From an uncultured beta proteobacterium (GTDB lineage: Bacteria > Pseudomonadota > Gammaproteobacteria > Burkholderiales > SG8-39), in the NCBI GenBank assembly GCA_903928055.1, contig CAIYPG010000118.1, forward strand, positions 20,097 to 84,096: DNA of 64,000 bases, given 5' to 3'. The position numbers and the translations under genes were made by a program. Shown in pieces: positions 51,470 to 59,921 of the stretch (the stretch's first letter is position 1; each line of letters begins with the position of its first letter). The notes under the pieces are model-generated. The model had not been told where the DNA came from and made no database searches. It saw only the letters and a program-made list of their open reading frames with translations.

Positions 51470-52282
51470 CTAGCGGGCATTGCGCAGCATGGCCAGAACG
51501 GGGGCGGTTTCCGGGCGGACGCCACGCCAGAGAAAAAACGATTCCGCCGCCTGCTCGACCAGCATGCCCAGGCCATCGACAATCTGTGCTGCCCCATGCG
51601 CCCGTGCCCAGGCCATGAACGGCGTGTCATTGGCGGCGTACATCATGTCGTAGGCCAGTGCGCCTGATACGAAGATGTCTGCGGGCAGGCGCGGCGCTTC
51701 GCCAGCCAGGCTGGCGGCGGTGGCATTCACCACCACATCGAAACGTTCGCCCCGCAGGTCATCAAAAGCACCTGCCCTGAGGAGCGGGGATACGGCGGCC
51801 GCGAGTGCACGCGCCTTTTCCGGCGTGCGATTGACCAGCATAAGTGCGGCCGGGTGTTCAGCCAGCAGCGGATGCAGCACGCCGCGCGCCGCGCCGCCGG
51901 CGCCGAGCAACAGGATGCGCCGCCCGGCCAGCGAAATTCCCAGGTTGCACTTCAAATCGGCAACCAGGCCCGCGCCATCAGTGTTGTCACCGAAGATGCC
52001 CGAGGCATCGAACCTCAGGGTATTGACGGCCTGTGCAGCCTGCGCCCGAACGGACAGGCTGTCTGCCAGGCGAAAGGCTTGCTCCTTGAATGGGACGGTG
52101 ACATTGGCCCCCCGCCCGCCCTCACTGCGAAAACGCCGCACCGTCTCGGCAAACCCGTCCCGCGGCGCCAGCAGCCGCCCATATTCAATGTCCTGCCGCG
52201 TGGCACGCGCAAATGCCGATTGAATTTCCGGCGACCGGGAATGGTCTACTGGATTGCCGATCACGGCATAGCGCTCAGTCAT
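51470..52282 (-). CDS. aroE: Shikimate dehydrogenase
   Basis: A 270-residue AroE: YAVIGNPVDHSRSPEIQSAF (substrate site S-R-S), GANVTVPFKEQAFRLAD with the catalytic Lys, ALRF-like NTLRFDASGIFGDNTDGAGL, the NADP loop LLGAGGAARGVLHPLL followed by VNRTPEKA, and DMMYAANDTPFMAWA. It reduces 3-dehydroshikimate to shikimate. In many relatives a TonB-like gene and an RNB nuclease lie directly upstream; here a sulfotransferase and APS kinase gene are found in between on the opposite strand. Confidence 0.94.
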   Translation of the reverse strand: MTERYAVIGNPVDHSRSPEIQSAFARATRQDIEYGRLLAPRDGFAETVRRFRSEGGRGANVTVPFKEQAFRLADSLSVRAQAAQAVNTLRFDASGIFGDNTDGAGLVADLKCNLGISLAGRRILLLGAGGAARGVLHPLLAEHPAALMLVNRTPEKARALAAAVSPLLRAGAFDDLRGERFDVVVNATAASLAGEAPRLPADIFVSGALAYDMMYAANDTPFMAWARAHGAAQIVDGLGMLVEQAAESFFLWRGVRPETAPVLAMLRNAR

Positions 52283-52657
52283 GCGATATGGCCGGGAGGT
52301 TTGACGATTGCGGAACAGCCGGGACGGACATGCAATTCCTCAGGCAAACAAGGGGAATACCACACAATGTTGAGAATGGTTCTCAAAAAATTTCTTGGTC
52401 GATCATATCGCCGCCCCAACAGAGTGGGTACTGGCTATCTCAGATATTTACATGGAGTAACAAATATTCACTGTGCATAAACGCTAAATCCCACTAAATT
52501 CTGACGGCCATCTGAAGATCATTTGGAACCCCACGATGCGCTACACCACAATTTTCAAGCCCGGTTGGGAGCATTTCGGCAACGGATCGCAAGTCCGGAT
52601 TGTGCAGGAAATGGTACCGGGTCAACTACATCAACCGCACCAATAACAGGAACTCAC
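52283..52657. promoter_or_regulatory. 375-base gap between aroE and the sulfotransferase, with a Fur-like palindrome
   Basis: The gap separates divergent genes and should hold both promoters. Its clearest element is the perfect 7-1-7 palindrome TGAGAATGGTTCTCA (52371-52385), which matches the Fur-type pattern TGATAAT-N-ATTATCA at 11 of 14 symmetric positions. The stretch 52390-52510 is AT-richer than its surroundings. An open frame of 37 codons (52367-52480) starts at the palindrome with AAGGGGA upstream, listed separately. Confidence 0.5.
52367..52480 (+). CDS. Possible small basic protein (37 residues)
   Basis: An ATG preceded by AAGGGGA at about 9 bases opens a 37-codon frame rich in basic and aromatic residues (MLRMVLKKFLGRSYRRPNRV at the start) and ends in TAA. 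It overlaps the Fur-like palindrome. Nothing similar is known to me, and chance is a fair explanation. Confidence 0.2.
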   Translation: MLRMVLKKFLGRSYRRPNRVGTGYLRYLHGVTNIHCA

Positions 52658-53449
52658 ATGCGGATACTGATCGCCGGCTTCCCTCACTCGGGAACGAGCA
52701 TCCTCAGAAAAATCATCGGCAACCACCCACGGATTCTGGATTACCACGAGCGCGAGATCGTTTCCTACCGGGAAAGCAGCCGCTTGGCCCGCTTGGCGAG
52801 AATGCTCACCGGGCGTTATCGCGGCAAGGAGAATATCGTATTCAAGTGGCCATTTCACGACGTCGAGCACCGGACCAATGCCGACCGGATCATCTACATC
52901 ATCCGAAACCCGTTTGATGTTTTCGGTTCCTTGCGACTGCGCTTTGGTGATGTTTTGCCGGACAACCACCGCCCCGATGCCTGGCAGGCGTACGCCCGGT
53001 ACTTTCTGGACAAGCCGGTCAGCGACCGGCATTTCAAGATCCGTTACGAGGATCTGTTCGCCCGGAACTTCAATGTGCTGCAGCAGGCCATGGCCTGGAT
53101 GGGACTGGATTGGCGCGACGAAATGCTGGAAACGGAATCGCGCTATGCACCGATCCAGTATTACGGCGGCCTGCCCCGACAAGAGCCGCCTCGCATCGAA
53201 CACGGTGCGTTCCGGGCCTGGCAAACGGCACAAAAGCTCTCTGACAAGACCGGACAATCCCGCCGGCATCTGGATGAGGCATCAAGGACCCTGTTCTCCG
53301 CCATGCCCGAAACCGCACTGCTGGGGTATTCGGCACACGATGGTCCGGCCCCTGCCTATGTTCCCCGCAAAAAACGCTTCACAAGGAGCACCGCGCAGGA
53401 AGCGGCCGACCAACCGCAACCCCGTTCATTGGGAGCATTCTCGACATGA
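52658..53449 (+). CDS. PAPS-dependent sulfotransferase
   Basis: The 263-residue protein starts with the 5'-phosphosulfate loop ILIAGFPHSGTSILRKII and has the 3'-phosphate-binding strand and helix IIYIIRNPFDVFGSLRLRFG (conserved Arg and Ser), then FKIRYEDLFARNFNVLQQAM. This is a soluble sulfotransferase of the carbohydrate/lipid type; the acceptor is unknown. The AGGA 7 bases before ATG 52658 supports the start. It overlaps the APS kinase gene by four bases (ATGA), which would supply its PAPS. The pair is on the strand opposite to its conserved neighbours aroE and tonB, suggesting later insertion. Confidence 0.85.
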   Translation: MRILIAGFPHSGTSILRKIIGNHPRILDYHEREIVSYRESSRLARLARMLTGRYRGKENIVFKWPFHDVEHRTNADRIIYIIRNPFDVFGSLRLRFGDVLPDNHRPDAWQAYARYFLDKPVSDRHFKIRYEDLFARNFNVLQQAMAWMGLDWRDEMLETESRYAPIQYYGGLPRQEPPRIEHGAFRAWQTAQKLSDKTGQSRRHLDEASRTLFSAMPETALLGYSAHDGPAPAYVPRKKRFTRSTAQEAADQPQPRSLGAFST

Positions 53450-54097
53450 ACAAACCGGAGAAATTGCCGTACTCGTCCGAGCACTATCCCCTTGGAGGAT
53501 CGAGACGACAGGAAGCGACGGGCCAGGCTTCACGCCATGGAATGCGGTCCTTGAGCAGCAAGTTTCTGGGACACTCAGGCGGTATTCTCTGGATGACCGG
53601 CCTGCCGGGTTCGGGCAAGACGACACTGTCAACGCATCTGAATGAAGAACTGCGGAATCGGGGCTATCGTACCTTCGTGCTTGATGGGGATATTCTACGC
53701 AGGACCCTGAACTCGGATCTGGGTTATTCAGAAGAGGATCGTCGCGAGAATATCCGACGTGCAGGGGAAGTCGCCGCATTGTTTGCGGGTACCGGAACCA
53801 TCGTGATCGCCGCCTTCATTTCCCCTTACCGCGAGGACCGTGACCGTCTGCGAACCAGACAGGGTGCACTGTTTCACGAAATCTGGCTGTCCACACCACT
53901 ATCCATTTGCGAAGCCCGCGACCCGAAGGGCATGTATGCGCGCGCGCAAGGGTGAACTCAGGGATTTCACCGGGGTCAGTGCCCCCTACGAGGCGCCGCA
54001 TACACCCGAACTGAACCTGGACACCGCACAACTTGGCATTGATTCCTGCGTCAGCCGGCTGGCGGAGTATGTGGAAACACGCTTCCGCATTTTCTAG
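53446..54097 (+). pseudogene. cysC: Adenylylsulfate (APS) kinase, frameshifted in a GC-dinucleotide run
   Basis: The first 169 residues are a typical CysC: GGILWMTGLPGSGKTTLSTH (P-loop), [55 protein letters not shown]. At GMYARA the frame ends early at 53955. The missing C-terminus continues in another frame as [20 protein letters not shown] to 54097, exactly the family ending. The break is in a run of five GC dinucleotides (53938-53947); six would restore [14 protein letters not shown]. So this is either a real loss of one repeat unit, possibly a reversible one, or a consensus error. It would make PAPS for the sulfotransferase. Confidence 0.82.
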
Positions 54098-54119
54098 ACC
54101 GCGCATAGACCGCGGCCCG

Positions 54120-54968
54120 TTACTCCCCGGACAACCTGTCTCCGGCGACAAAACGCCAGGTTCGGGTAATGACCAGAATGTCGGTGTCCTTGCGGATGTC
54201 GGGCGGAAATTCACCGTACGGAGCAGCCATCCTGACAATGAGCTCGGCGGCGCGATCCAGCACGGGAAAGCCTGAAGGCTGGAGAACCTCCACTGATACC
54301 ACACTTCCGTCTGGACCGATGCTCACGGAAAGCTGCAGGCTGCCATAGATCTTGCCCCGCGCCTCCTGGGGATAATTGAGGTTGCCGATCCGCTCCACCT
54401 TCTGGCGGTAATTCTCCGTGTACTGGGCAAAGCGAAACTCCGCCGCGCGCGCTCCGACAAACTGTTTGCGCGGCCGCTTGTTGTACTCATCAACATTGCG
54501 GGCAATCTCGGCCTCAAAGCGCATGAGCGCAAGTGAGCGCGACATCAGGTCCGCGCCTGATATCTGCGGATCATTCGGGGTCGGCGTACTGACACTGGCC
54601 GACGAGGGCGTCTTCGATGGCTGGATCTGCGCCAGCAATTGCCGTTGCTGGGCCTCGAGTTCCTGCACCCGCCGCGTGGCCCGCTGCAAATCGTCGCCGG
54701 GCTGAACGCTCTGGGTCACGGGCAGCGGAGTCTTGGCCCGGCGATTGTCATCGGTGTTGCCGCCGCCATCGAGGTTGGCCTGGGCCAGCACGTCCGGCTT
54801 GACCGGACGGCTACGGCTCTTGGAGTTCACCAGCACCACTTCCAGGGGCTGGGCTGCGGTGAACTTGCGCATGACATCGGGAAAGCGGAAATGAATGGAC
54901 AGCACGATCGCATGCAACAGAATGGAAAGCCCCAGCGCAACGGTGAATACGCGTTGCGGAGGATCCAT
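54120..54968 (-). CDS. TonB-family energy transducer protein
   Basis: The 282-residue protein has an N-terminal membrane helix (VALGLSILLHAIVLSIHF), a Pro/Gln/Ser-rich periplasmic region with a coiled coil (RATRRVQELEAQQRQLLAQI) and a C-terminal TonB-like domain (YRQKVERIGNLNYPQEARGK, YGSLQLSVSIGPDGSVVSVE, FPVLDRAAELIVRMAAPYG). No ExbB/ExbD gene is adjacent. This protein downstream of an RNB nuclease gene and near aroE-mtgA is a recurrent betaproteobacterial arrangement. ATG 54968 fits; the longer upstream frame is unlikely. Confidence 0.85.
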   Translation of the reverse strand: MDPPQRVFTVALGLSILLHAIVLSIHFRFPDVMRKFTAAQPLEVVLVNSKSRSRPVKPDVLAQANLDGGGNTDDNRRAKTPLPVTQSVQPGDDLQRATRRVQELEAQQRQLLAQIQPSKTPSSASVSTPTPNDPQISGADLMSRSLALMRFEAEIARNVDEYNKRPRKQFVGARAAEFRFAQYTENYRQKVERIGNLNYPQEARGKIYGSLQLSVSIGPDGSVVSVEVLQPSGFPVLDRAAELIVRMAAPYGEFPPDIRKDTDILVITRTWRFVAGDRLSGE

Positions 54969-55121
54969 TGCGGCAAACGGCCCCCATGTCAGCTCGGACC
55001 ATCGAAACAGGCCGGAAACCGATGTACCAAACGATCTCGGGAACGCGCTCAAGCGATAACACCACGCCTCAAATCCGAATGGCCCGATTTTACGCGTTTT
55101 GGCACGCTTCAAAGCGGCCCA

Positions 55122-56978
55122 TCAGACGGGAGCCGCCGTTTCATGCAGGCCGATAAAAGTGCACTTCAGCTCGTTATCGATGAAGTCTATTTCACCAATG
55201 CCGAGTTCCACGCGAATCCCGGGCGTGACCTCCGGCAAGGATGGCACGCGCACGACCAGGGGAAGCTTGTCCAGCCGGACAAGGTTTTCCCGGAGCACTT
55301 CACCGGTCATCAATTCAATGCCCTCCTGATGCAGCCAGCGCAGGCACCAATAACGCTCCATGCGACGCTGAAATTCATCGTAAGTGGCGTAGGTCGCCTC
55401 GAAGTCCGATACGGCCGAGAGCAGTTCGGAGGCGTTCTTCCTGAATGGCGTGGCCTTGCCCGCCGTCAGGGCAAGCAATTGCCACTGGTTGACCAGATCA
55501 ACGTAACGGCGCAACGGCGAGCTGGACCACGCATAGTGGCTGACCCCCAGGCCCTGATGGGCCGCGGCGCCGGTGGTCATGCGCACCTTGCCATTGGCCT
55601 GCACCCGGTAGATTGCCGGGACGTCGTTTTCGTCCAGCAGCTTTCCCCAGGTACTGTTGGCCAGGATCATCAGTTCGGCGACCAGTTTGTCGAGTGGTTC
55701 ACCGCGCCGCCGGGCGATGATCTCGACACGATCATTCTCAACGCGGAATGTGTATTCCGGCCGCTCGCGTAAAACAGGTTGCTTGCCGCGCGCCGCCTCA
55801 AGGGTCAAGGCAAAGCGCCACAGCACATGCAACTCGCGGGAGAACGGCACGTCTGCCGGCACCTCGCCCGCAGGAAAGGCTGTATCGAGTTTTTCGGTAT
55901 TGTGATGGCGCAGATTGGCCGCGATCGGGACAAGTTCAATTGCGGTGTGGCGATTCTCGATTTCGAATCCGTCCTCGCGAACATCGAGATACAGGGACAG
56001 GGCCGGACGGGCATCGCCTTCGGCCAGGGAAAAAGCTGCAATCGCCTCCGGCGGCAGCATGGTGATCTTGCTGCCGGGGAAGTAGGCTGTGGACAGCCGG
56101 TTGCGCGCCACTGCATCGAGCGTTGAGCCGGGCGCAAAGCCCAGTCCTGGCGCAGCGATGTGTATGCCAATACGCAAGCGGCCCGGCGATGGCGAGGACA
56201 CCGAGAATGCGTCGTCGATTTCGGTGGTATCTGCATCATCAAGGCTGAATGCCGCGACATCGGCCCGCGGCAATTCGGCAGGCATCGAAAATTTCAGGTC
56301 CGAGGGAAAGCCCAATCCCTTCGGAAAACACTCGAACAGAAAACGTCCGAGGTGATAATCGTGACTGGAGGGAAGTGCGCCGCACTTTTCCAGCAGCCGC
56401 GGCACGGACAATCCGGTCTGTTCACAGGCACGCTCAAGCGCCTTGGTTTCGGGTTGGTTGCGATCAGGGTTGTACAACAGTTCCTGGACAATCGGCCGCA
56501 GCACTTCCGGAAATGTGCCAGAGACCAGTTCTTCCACCCAAGCATCGATGCGCACCTGGATCAGCCGCCTCTTCTCCTGGCCTTCGAGCGCCGCTTTCAG
56601 GATGTCCGCCGGTGCCGCCCGGTAGCGCCCCTTGCCTTTGCGATAGAAATACATGGGCGCCGAATGCAGCTTGAGCAATATTCCTGCGGATTCGCTGGCG
56701 GTCGCCGTGCGTCCGAAATATTCCCGCGCCAGATCGGTGAATCCGAATTCCAGTTCGCCGCAGCATTGCCACAGGAAATCAATATCGATGTCCGCAGCCA
56801 GCGCCTCGGCCTGGGTCAGCAGTTCTGTCGGCGCGGGAGCATCGAACCGCAGCAATACCGCATTGGCCTTGACCTTGCTGCGCTTGCCGTGGGGCGATTC
56901 CACCTGCAGGGCGGCATCGGAGGCTGCCAGCACGGTCCCGACTTTGAAACCGCCGTTTTCTTCATGGAGGACGTGCAT
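55122..56978 (-). CDS. RNB-domain exoribonuclease (RNase II/R family)
   Basis: The 618-residue protein contains an RNB catalytic domain: AAFSLDDADTTEIDDAFSVS with the Asp cluster D-D-A-D-T-x-E-I-D-D, IGIHIAAPGLGFAPGS, TAYFPGSKITMLP, and the late AHQGLGVSHYAWSSSPLRRY-VDL. It degrades RNA from the 3' end. It is shorter and more divergent than RNase R and has no long basic tail, so I do not name it rnr or rnb. ATG 56978 matches family starts (HVLHEENGGFKVG). A TATAAT on the minus strand at 57074-57079 is its likely promoter. Confidence 0.87.
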   Translation of the reverse strand: MHVLHEENGGFKVGTVLAASDAALQVESPHGKRSKVKANAVLLRFDAPAPTELLTQAEALAADIDIDFLWQCCGELEFGFTDLAREYFGRTATASESAGILLKLHSAPMYFYRKGKGRYRAAPADILKAALEGQEKRRLIQVRIDAWVEELVSGTFPEVLRPIVQELLYNPDRNQPETKALERACEQTGLSVPRLLEKCGALPSSHDYHLGRFLFECFPKGLGFPSDLKFSMPAELPRADVAAFSLDDADTTEIDDAFSVSSPSPGRLRIGIHIAAPGLGFAPGSTLDAVARNRLSTAYFPGSKITMLPPEAIAAFSLAEGDARPALSLYLDVREDGFEIENRHTAIELVPIAANLRHHNTEKLDTAFPAGEVPADVPFSRELHVLWRFALTLEAARGKQPVLRERPEYTFRVENDRVEIIARRRGEPLDKLVAELMILANSTWGKLLDENDVPAIYRVQANGKVRMTTGAAAHQGLGVSHYAWSSSPLRRYVDLVNQWQLLALTAGKATPFRKNASELLSAVSDFEATYATYDEFQRRMERYWCLRWLHQEGIELMTGEVLRENLVRLDKLPLVVRVPSLPEVTPGIRVELGIGEIDFIDNELKCTFIGLHETAAPV

Positions 56979-57073
56979 GGAACTGCCGGGAAATGAAAGG
57001 GAAGGGCGTCGGCGGAATTCTCGCGCTGCGACCACTTTTGCTACCGCTTCTCGCGTTGCCGCTGACAATCCCG

Positions 57074-57079
57074 ATTATA
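57074..57079 (-). promoter_or_regulatory. Probable -10 box of the RNB-tonB transcript
   Basis: A perfect TATAAT on the minus strand 96 bases before the RNB start, in the gap after yqiA. The -35 region is weak. Confidence 0.4.
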
Positions 57080-57128
57080 TCCCGCGCCCATCTCCATCTT
57101 CCGGGTTGCGGTGGATGAATCCGCTGGA

Positions 57129-57728
57129 TCAGATGCGCGAAGCTCGGGAAGGCAATCCGGCAAATTCCAGAATGACCGGAATATGGCGAGGAAAACTCTG
57201 CAGGCTGTGGTCGCCACCCTCGACTACGACCTGGCGTGCGCCAGCATACCGAGCCACGGCTTCACGATAGTCCAGCAACTCGTCGCCGGTTTCGACCAAC
57301 AGCATGTAGCGCGAAGGCGTTATGGCCGCGACAAACAAATTTTCCCATTGCTGCAGATGCGCTTCGGTGAGCTGGTAACGCTCTCCGGTGTACATATTGG
57401 ATTGTTCACCAAGGTAATCGCGCAATCCGAGATGCGGCGTGATCGCCGGATTGATCAGCACGGCACGCGCCTTGTATTTCTCTGCCAGCCAGGTCGCGTA
57501 GAAACCGCCCAGTGAACTGCCCACAAAGGTGAGCTCGCCTGAAAGATACGGCGCAATCGTGCGCTCGACGATCGCAATCGCCTCATCGCCGCGCGGAGTC
57601 AGGGCGGGACAGAGCCATTTGTCCCCCAATCCGTGATCCTGGAGGTAATGCCCGAACTGGCGGGCCTTGATCGAATGCGGCGAGGAATTGAAACCGTGGA
57701 GATAGATGATCATGGCCGATACGCTCAT
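57129..57728 (-). CDS. YqiA-family esterase (UPF0227 alpha/beta hydrolase)
   Basis: A 199-residue alpha/beta hydrolase: MIIYLHGFNSSPHSIKARQF at the oxyanion region, TFVGSSLGGFYATWLAEKY with the nucleophile elbow GSSLGG, VLINPAITPHLGLRDYLG, LLVETGDELLDY with the catalytic Asp, and VEGGDHSLQSF with the His. YqiA-like esterases act on short acyl esters. The ATG overlaps the mpl stop as ATGA, so it is translationally coupled to mpl. Confidence 0.88.
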   Translation of the reverse strand: MSVSAMIIYLHGFNSSPHSIKARQFGHYLQDHGLGDKWLCPALTPRGDEAIAIVERTIAPYLSGELTFVGSSLGGFYATWLAEKYKARAVLINPAITPHLGLRDYLGEQSNMYTGERYQLTEAHLQQWENLFVAAITPSRYMLLVETGDELLDYREAVARYAGARQVVVEGGDHSLQSFPRHIPVILEFAGLPSRASRI

Positions 57729-59083
57729 GCCGGAATCGATGCACCCAGCCCATCCAGAATGCGCTGATGAACCCCGCCAAATCCGCCGTTGGACATGACC
57801 AGCACGTGGTCGCCAGCGCGGGCCTCCGCCACGATCGCGCCCACCAGCCGGCCAAGGTCATCCTCGCACCGCACCAGCGCCCCCAGCGGGGTGAGCACCA
57901 CCTGCGCGTCCCAGCCCAGTCCCTGCGTGTAGCAGAACACGTGATCCGCAGCCTTCAGGCTCGCCGCAAGGCGGTCTTTCATCACGCCAAGTTTCATGGT
58001 ATTGGACCGCGGCTCCAGCACTGCGAGGATGCGCTGGCCCGGGCCCATCTTCTTTCTCAGACCTTCCAGCGTGGTAGCTATCGCCGTCGGGTGATGGGCG
58101 AAATCATCGTAGACGGTCACACCGCGAACCTGACCGCGAACTTCCATGCGGCGCTTGACGTTGGCAAAACGCGACAGCGCCGGGATTGAGACCTGCGAGT
58201 CAACGCCGGCGTGTTTGGCCGCGGCAATAGCCGCAAGCGCATTCATGCGATTGTGTTCGCCCAGTAACTCCCACTGCACGCGCCCCAACGCTGATCCTGT
58301 GTGCCGCACATCAAATCCATTGCCACCCACCCCGACTGCAGACCAACCATCCGCAACCCCGAAGCGCTCGACTGCAGACCAGCAACCTCGCGCCAGCACC
58401 CTTTCCAAAGAGCGCTCTGCACCATTTGTCACGATAAGGCCAGATCGCGGCACAATGCGCACGAAATGGTGGAATTGAGTTTCAATGGCCGCAAGATCGG
58501 CGAAGATGTCCGCATGATCGAACTCGAGATTATTCAGGATGGCCGTCCGTGGCCGGTAATGCACAAATTTGGAGCGCTTGTCGAAAAACGCCGTATCGTA
58601 CTCATCCGCCTCGATGACAAAGTAAGGACTGTCGGTCAGTCTGGCCGAGATTCCAAAATTCTCAGGAACCCCGCCAATCAGGAATCCCGGCCGCTTGCCT
58701 CCCGCCTCAAGGAGCCAGGCAAGCAATGAGGCAGTGGTTGTCTTGCCGTGGGTTCCTGCAACTGCGAGCACCCACTTACCGGCCAAAATATGCTCGGACA
58801 GCCATTGCGGCCCGGAAACATAAGCATCCCCGCGATCTAGGATCGCTTCCATCAGCGGGTTGCCTCGGGTAACGACGTTTCCGATGACCCACAAGTCCGG
58901 CGCCAGCGTCAATTGCTCTTCGCCAAAGCCCTGAATGAGCTTGATCCCAGCCTGCTCGAGTTGTGTGCTCATGGGGGGATAGACATTGGCATCACAACCG
59001 GTGACGCGATGCCCGGCCTCGCGGGCAATGACCGCCAGCCCGCCCATGAATGTGCCGCAAATGCCGAGAATATGAATGTGCAT
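57725..59083 (-). CDS. mpl: UDP-N-acetylmuramate:L-alanyl-gamma-D-glutamyl-meso-diaminopimelate ligase
   Basis: The 452-residue Mur ligase is Mpl: MHIHILGICGTFMGGLAVIA at the start, the ATP loop VAGTHGKTTTASLLAWLLEA, IEADEYDTAFFDKRSKFVHY (the Mpl-typical E-A-D-E-Y-D), NLEFDHADIF, GEHNRMNALAAIAAA and VYDDFAHHPTAIATTLEGLR. It recycles the murein tripeptide by joining it to UDP-MurNAc. ATG 59083 is the family start. It is divergent from the next gene across 160 bases and coupled to yqiA. Confidence 0.95.
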   Translation of the reverse strand: MHIHILGICGTFMGGLAVIAREAGHRVTGCDANVYPPMSTQLEQAGIKLIQGFGEEQLTLAPDLWVIGNVVTRGNPLMEAILDRGDAYVSGPQWLSEHILAGKWVLAVAGTHGKTTTASLLAWLLEAGGKRPGFLIGGVPENFGISARLTDSPYFVIEADEYDTAFFDKRSKFVHYRPRTAILNNLEFDHADIFADLAAIETQFHHFVRIVPRSGLIVTNGAERSLERVLARGCWSAVERFGVADGWSAVGVGGNGFDVRHTGSALGRVQWELLGEHNRMNALAAIAAAKHAGVDSQVSIPALSRFANVKRRMEVRGQVRGVTVYDDFAHHPTAIATTLEGLRKKMGPGQRILAVLEPRSNTMKLGVMKDRLAASLKAADHVFCYTQGLGWDAQVVLTPLGALVRCEDDLGRLVGAIVAEARAGDHVLVMSNGGFGGVHQRILDGLGASIPA

Positions 59084-59246
59084 GATCTTCGCTCGCAATC
59101 CTGCCGCGAACGCGCGGGGAAGGCGTTAGAATTCTAGCAGTTGTGCCGTGTACTTCTTCCAATATCCCGTTTCATGCGCCAAACCCGCCTTGCGGGTGCG
59201 CACGGCTAAACTCCCAATCAGGAAGCCCGGCCTCGGGAATCTGAAT

Positions 59247-59921
59247 ATGCCCAAGGACACCCGACTCAAACAGCAGCAAATGCGATCGCGCATCGCTGCA
59301 GTAGCTGCGCGCATCATGGCCGAAGACGGCGTTGAGGATTTCGCCCTGGCCAAGCGCAAGGCTGCCCGCCAGCTCGGCGCGGAAAGCACCCATGCACTGC
59401 CAGACAACACTGAAGTCGAAGAAGCGCTTCGCGCCCACCAGTCCCTCTATCAGGAAGCGGAACAACGCGAACGAATTCAGATTTTGCGTCGAATGGCCCT
59501 GACCGCCATGGAGGCCCTCGCGACTTGGCGCCCTTACCTGTGCGGATCCGTATTGAAGGGGACGGCAGGTCGCAACAGCACAATTGACCTGCAACTCTTT
59601 ACGGACGATGGCAAATCCGTCGAAATGTATTTCCTCAATCGCAATGTCCATTACGAGACGTTTGAACAGCGGCGGCAGGCAGGTGGCCAGATGCGCACCA
59701 TCACCCTGCTTGAGATGAACTGGGACGGCATTCCCCTCAGCCTGGCAATCCATCCGGCCAATGATGAACGCATTGCTCTAAGAACGGCCGGATCCAGCCA
59801 CCTTTCCGAACGTGCCAACCTTGCAAAGGTCCGGGAACTCCTGCGGACCGATGACGAGCAGACGCTCTCTTATCTGCATTCAACGAATGCACCGCAACAG
59901 AATGACCCTAACCATGGCTGA
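59247..59921 (+). CDS. Conserved protein of unknown function, possible degenerate nucleotidyltransferase fold
   Basis: I do not recognise a named family for this 224-residue soluble protein. It opens with a helical, basic segment (RSRIAAVAARIMAEDGVEDF, ALAKRKAARQLGAE), then a central LCGSVLKGTAGRNSTIDLQL that resembles the nucleotidyltransferase motif h-G-[GS]-x(9-13)-D-h-D, with the second Asp replaced by Gln. The rest is mixed (FLNRNVHYETFEQRRQ, TLLEMNWDGIPLSLAIHPAN). It lies divergent from mpl and overlaps the start of the TlpA gene, so it is probably co-transcribed with tlpA. ATG 59247 is preferred over an upstream in-frame ATG at 59148. Confidence 0.7.
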   Translation: MPKDTRLKQQQMRSRIAAVAARIMAEDGVEDFALAKRKAARQLGAESTHALPDNTEVEEALRAHQSLYQEAEQRERIQILRRMALTAMEALATWRPYLCGSVLKGTAGRNSTIDLQLFTDDGKSVEMYFLNRNVHYETFEQRRQAGGQMRTITLLEMNWDGIPLSLAIHPANDERIALRTAGSSHLSERANLAKVRELLRTDDEQTLSYLHSTNAPQQNDPNHG

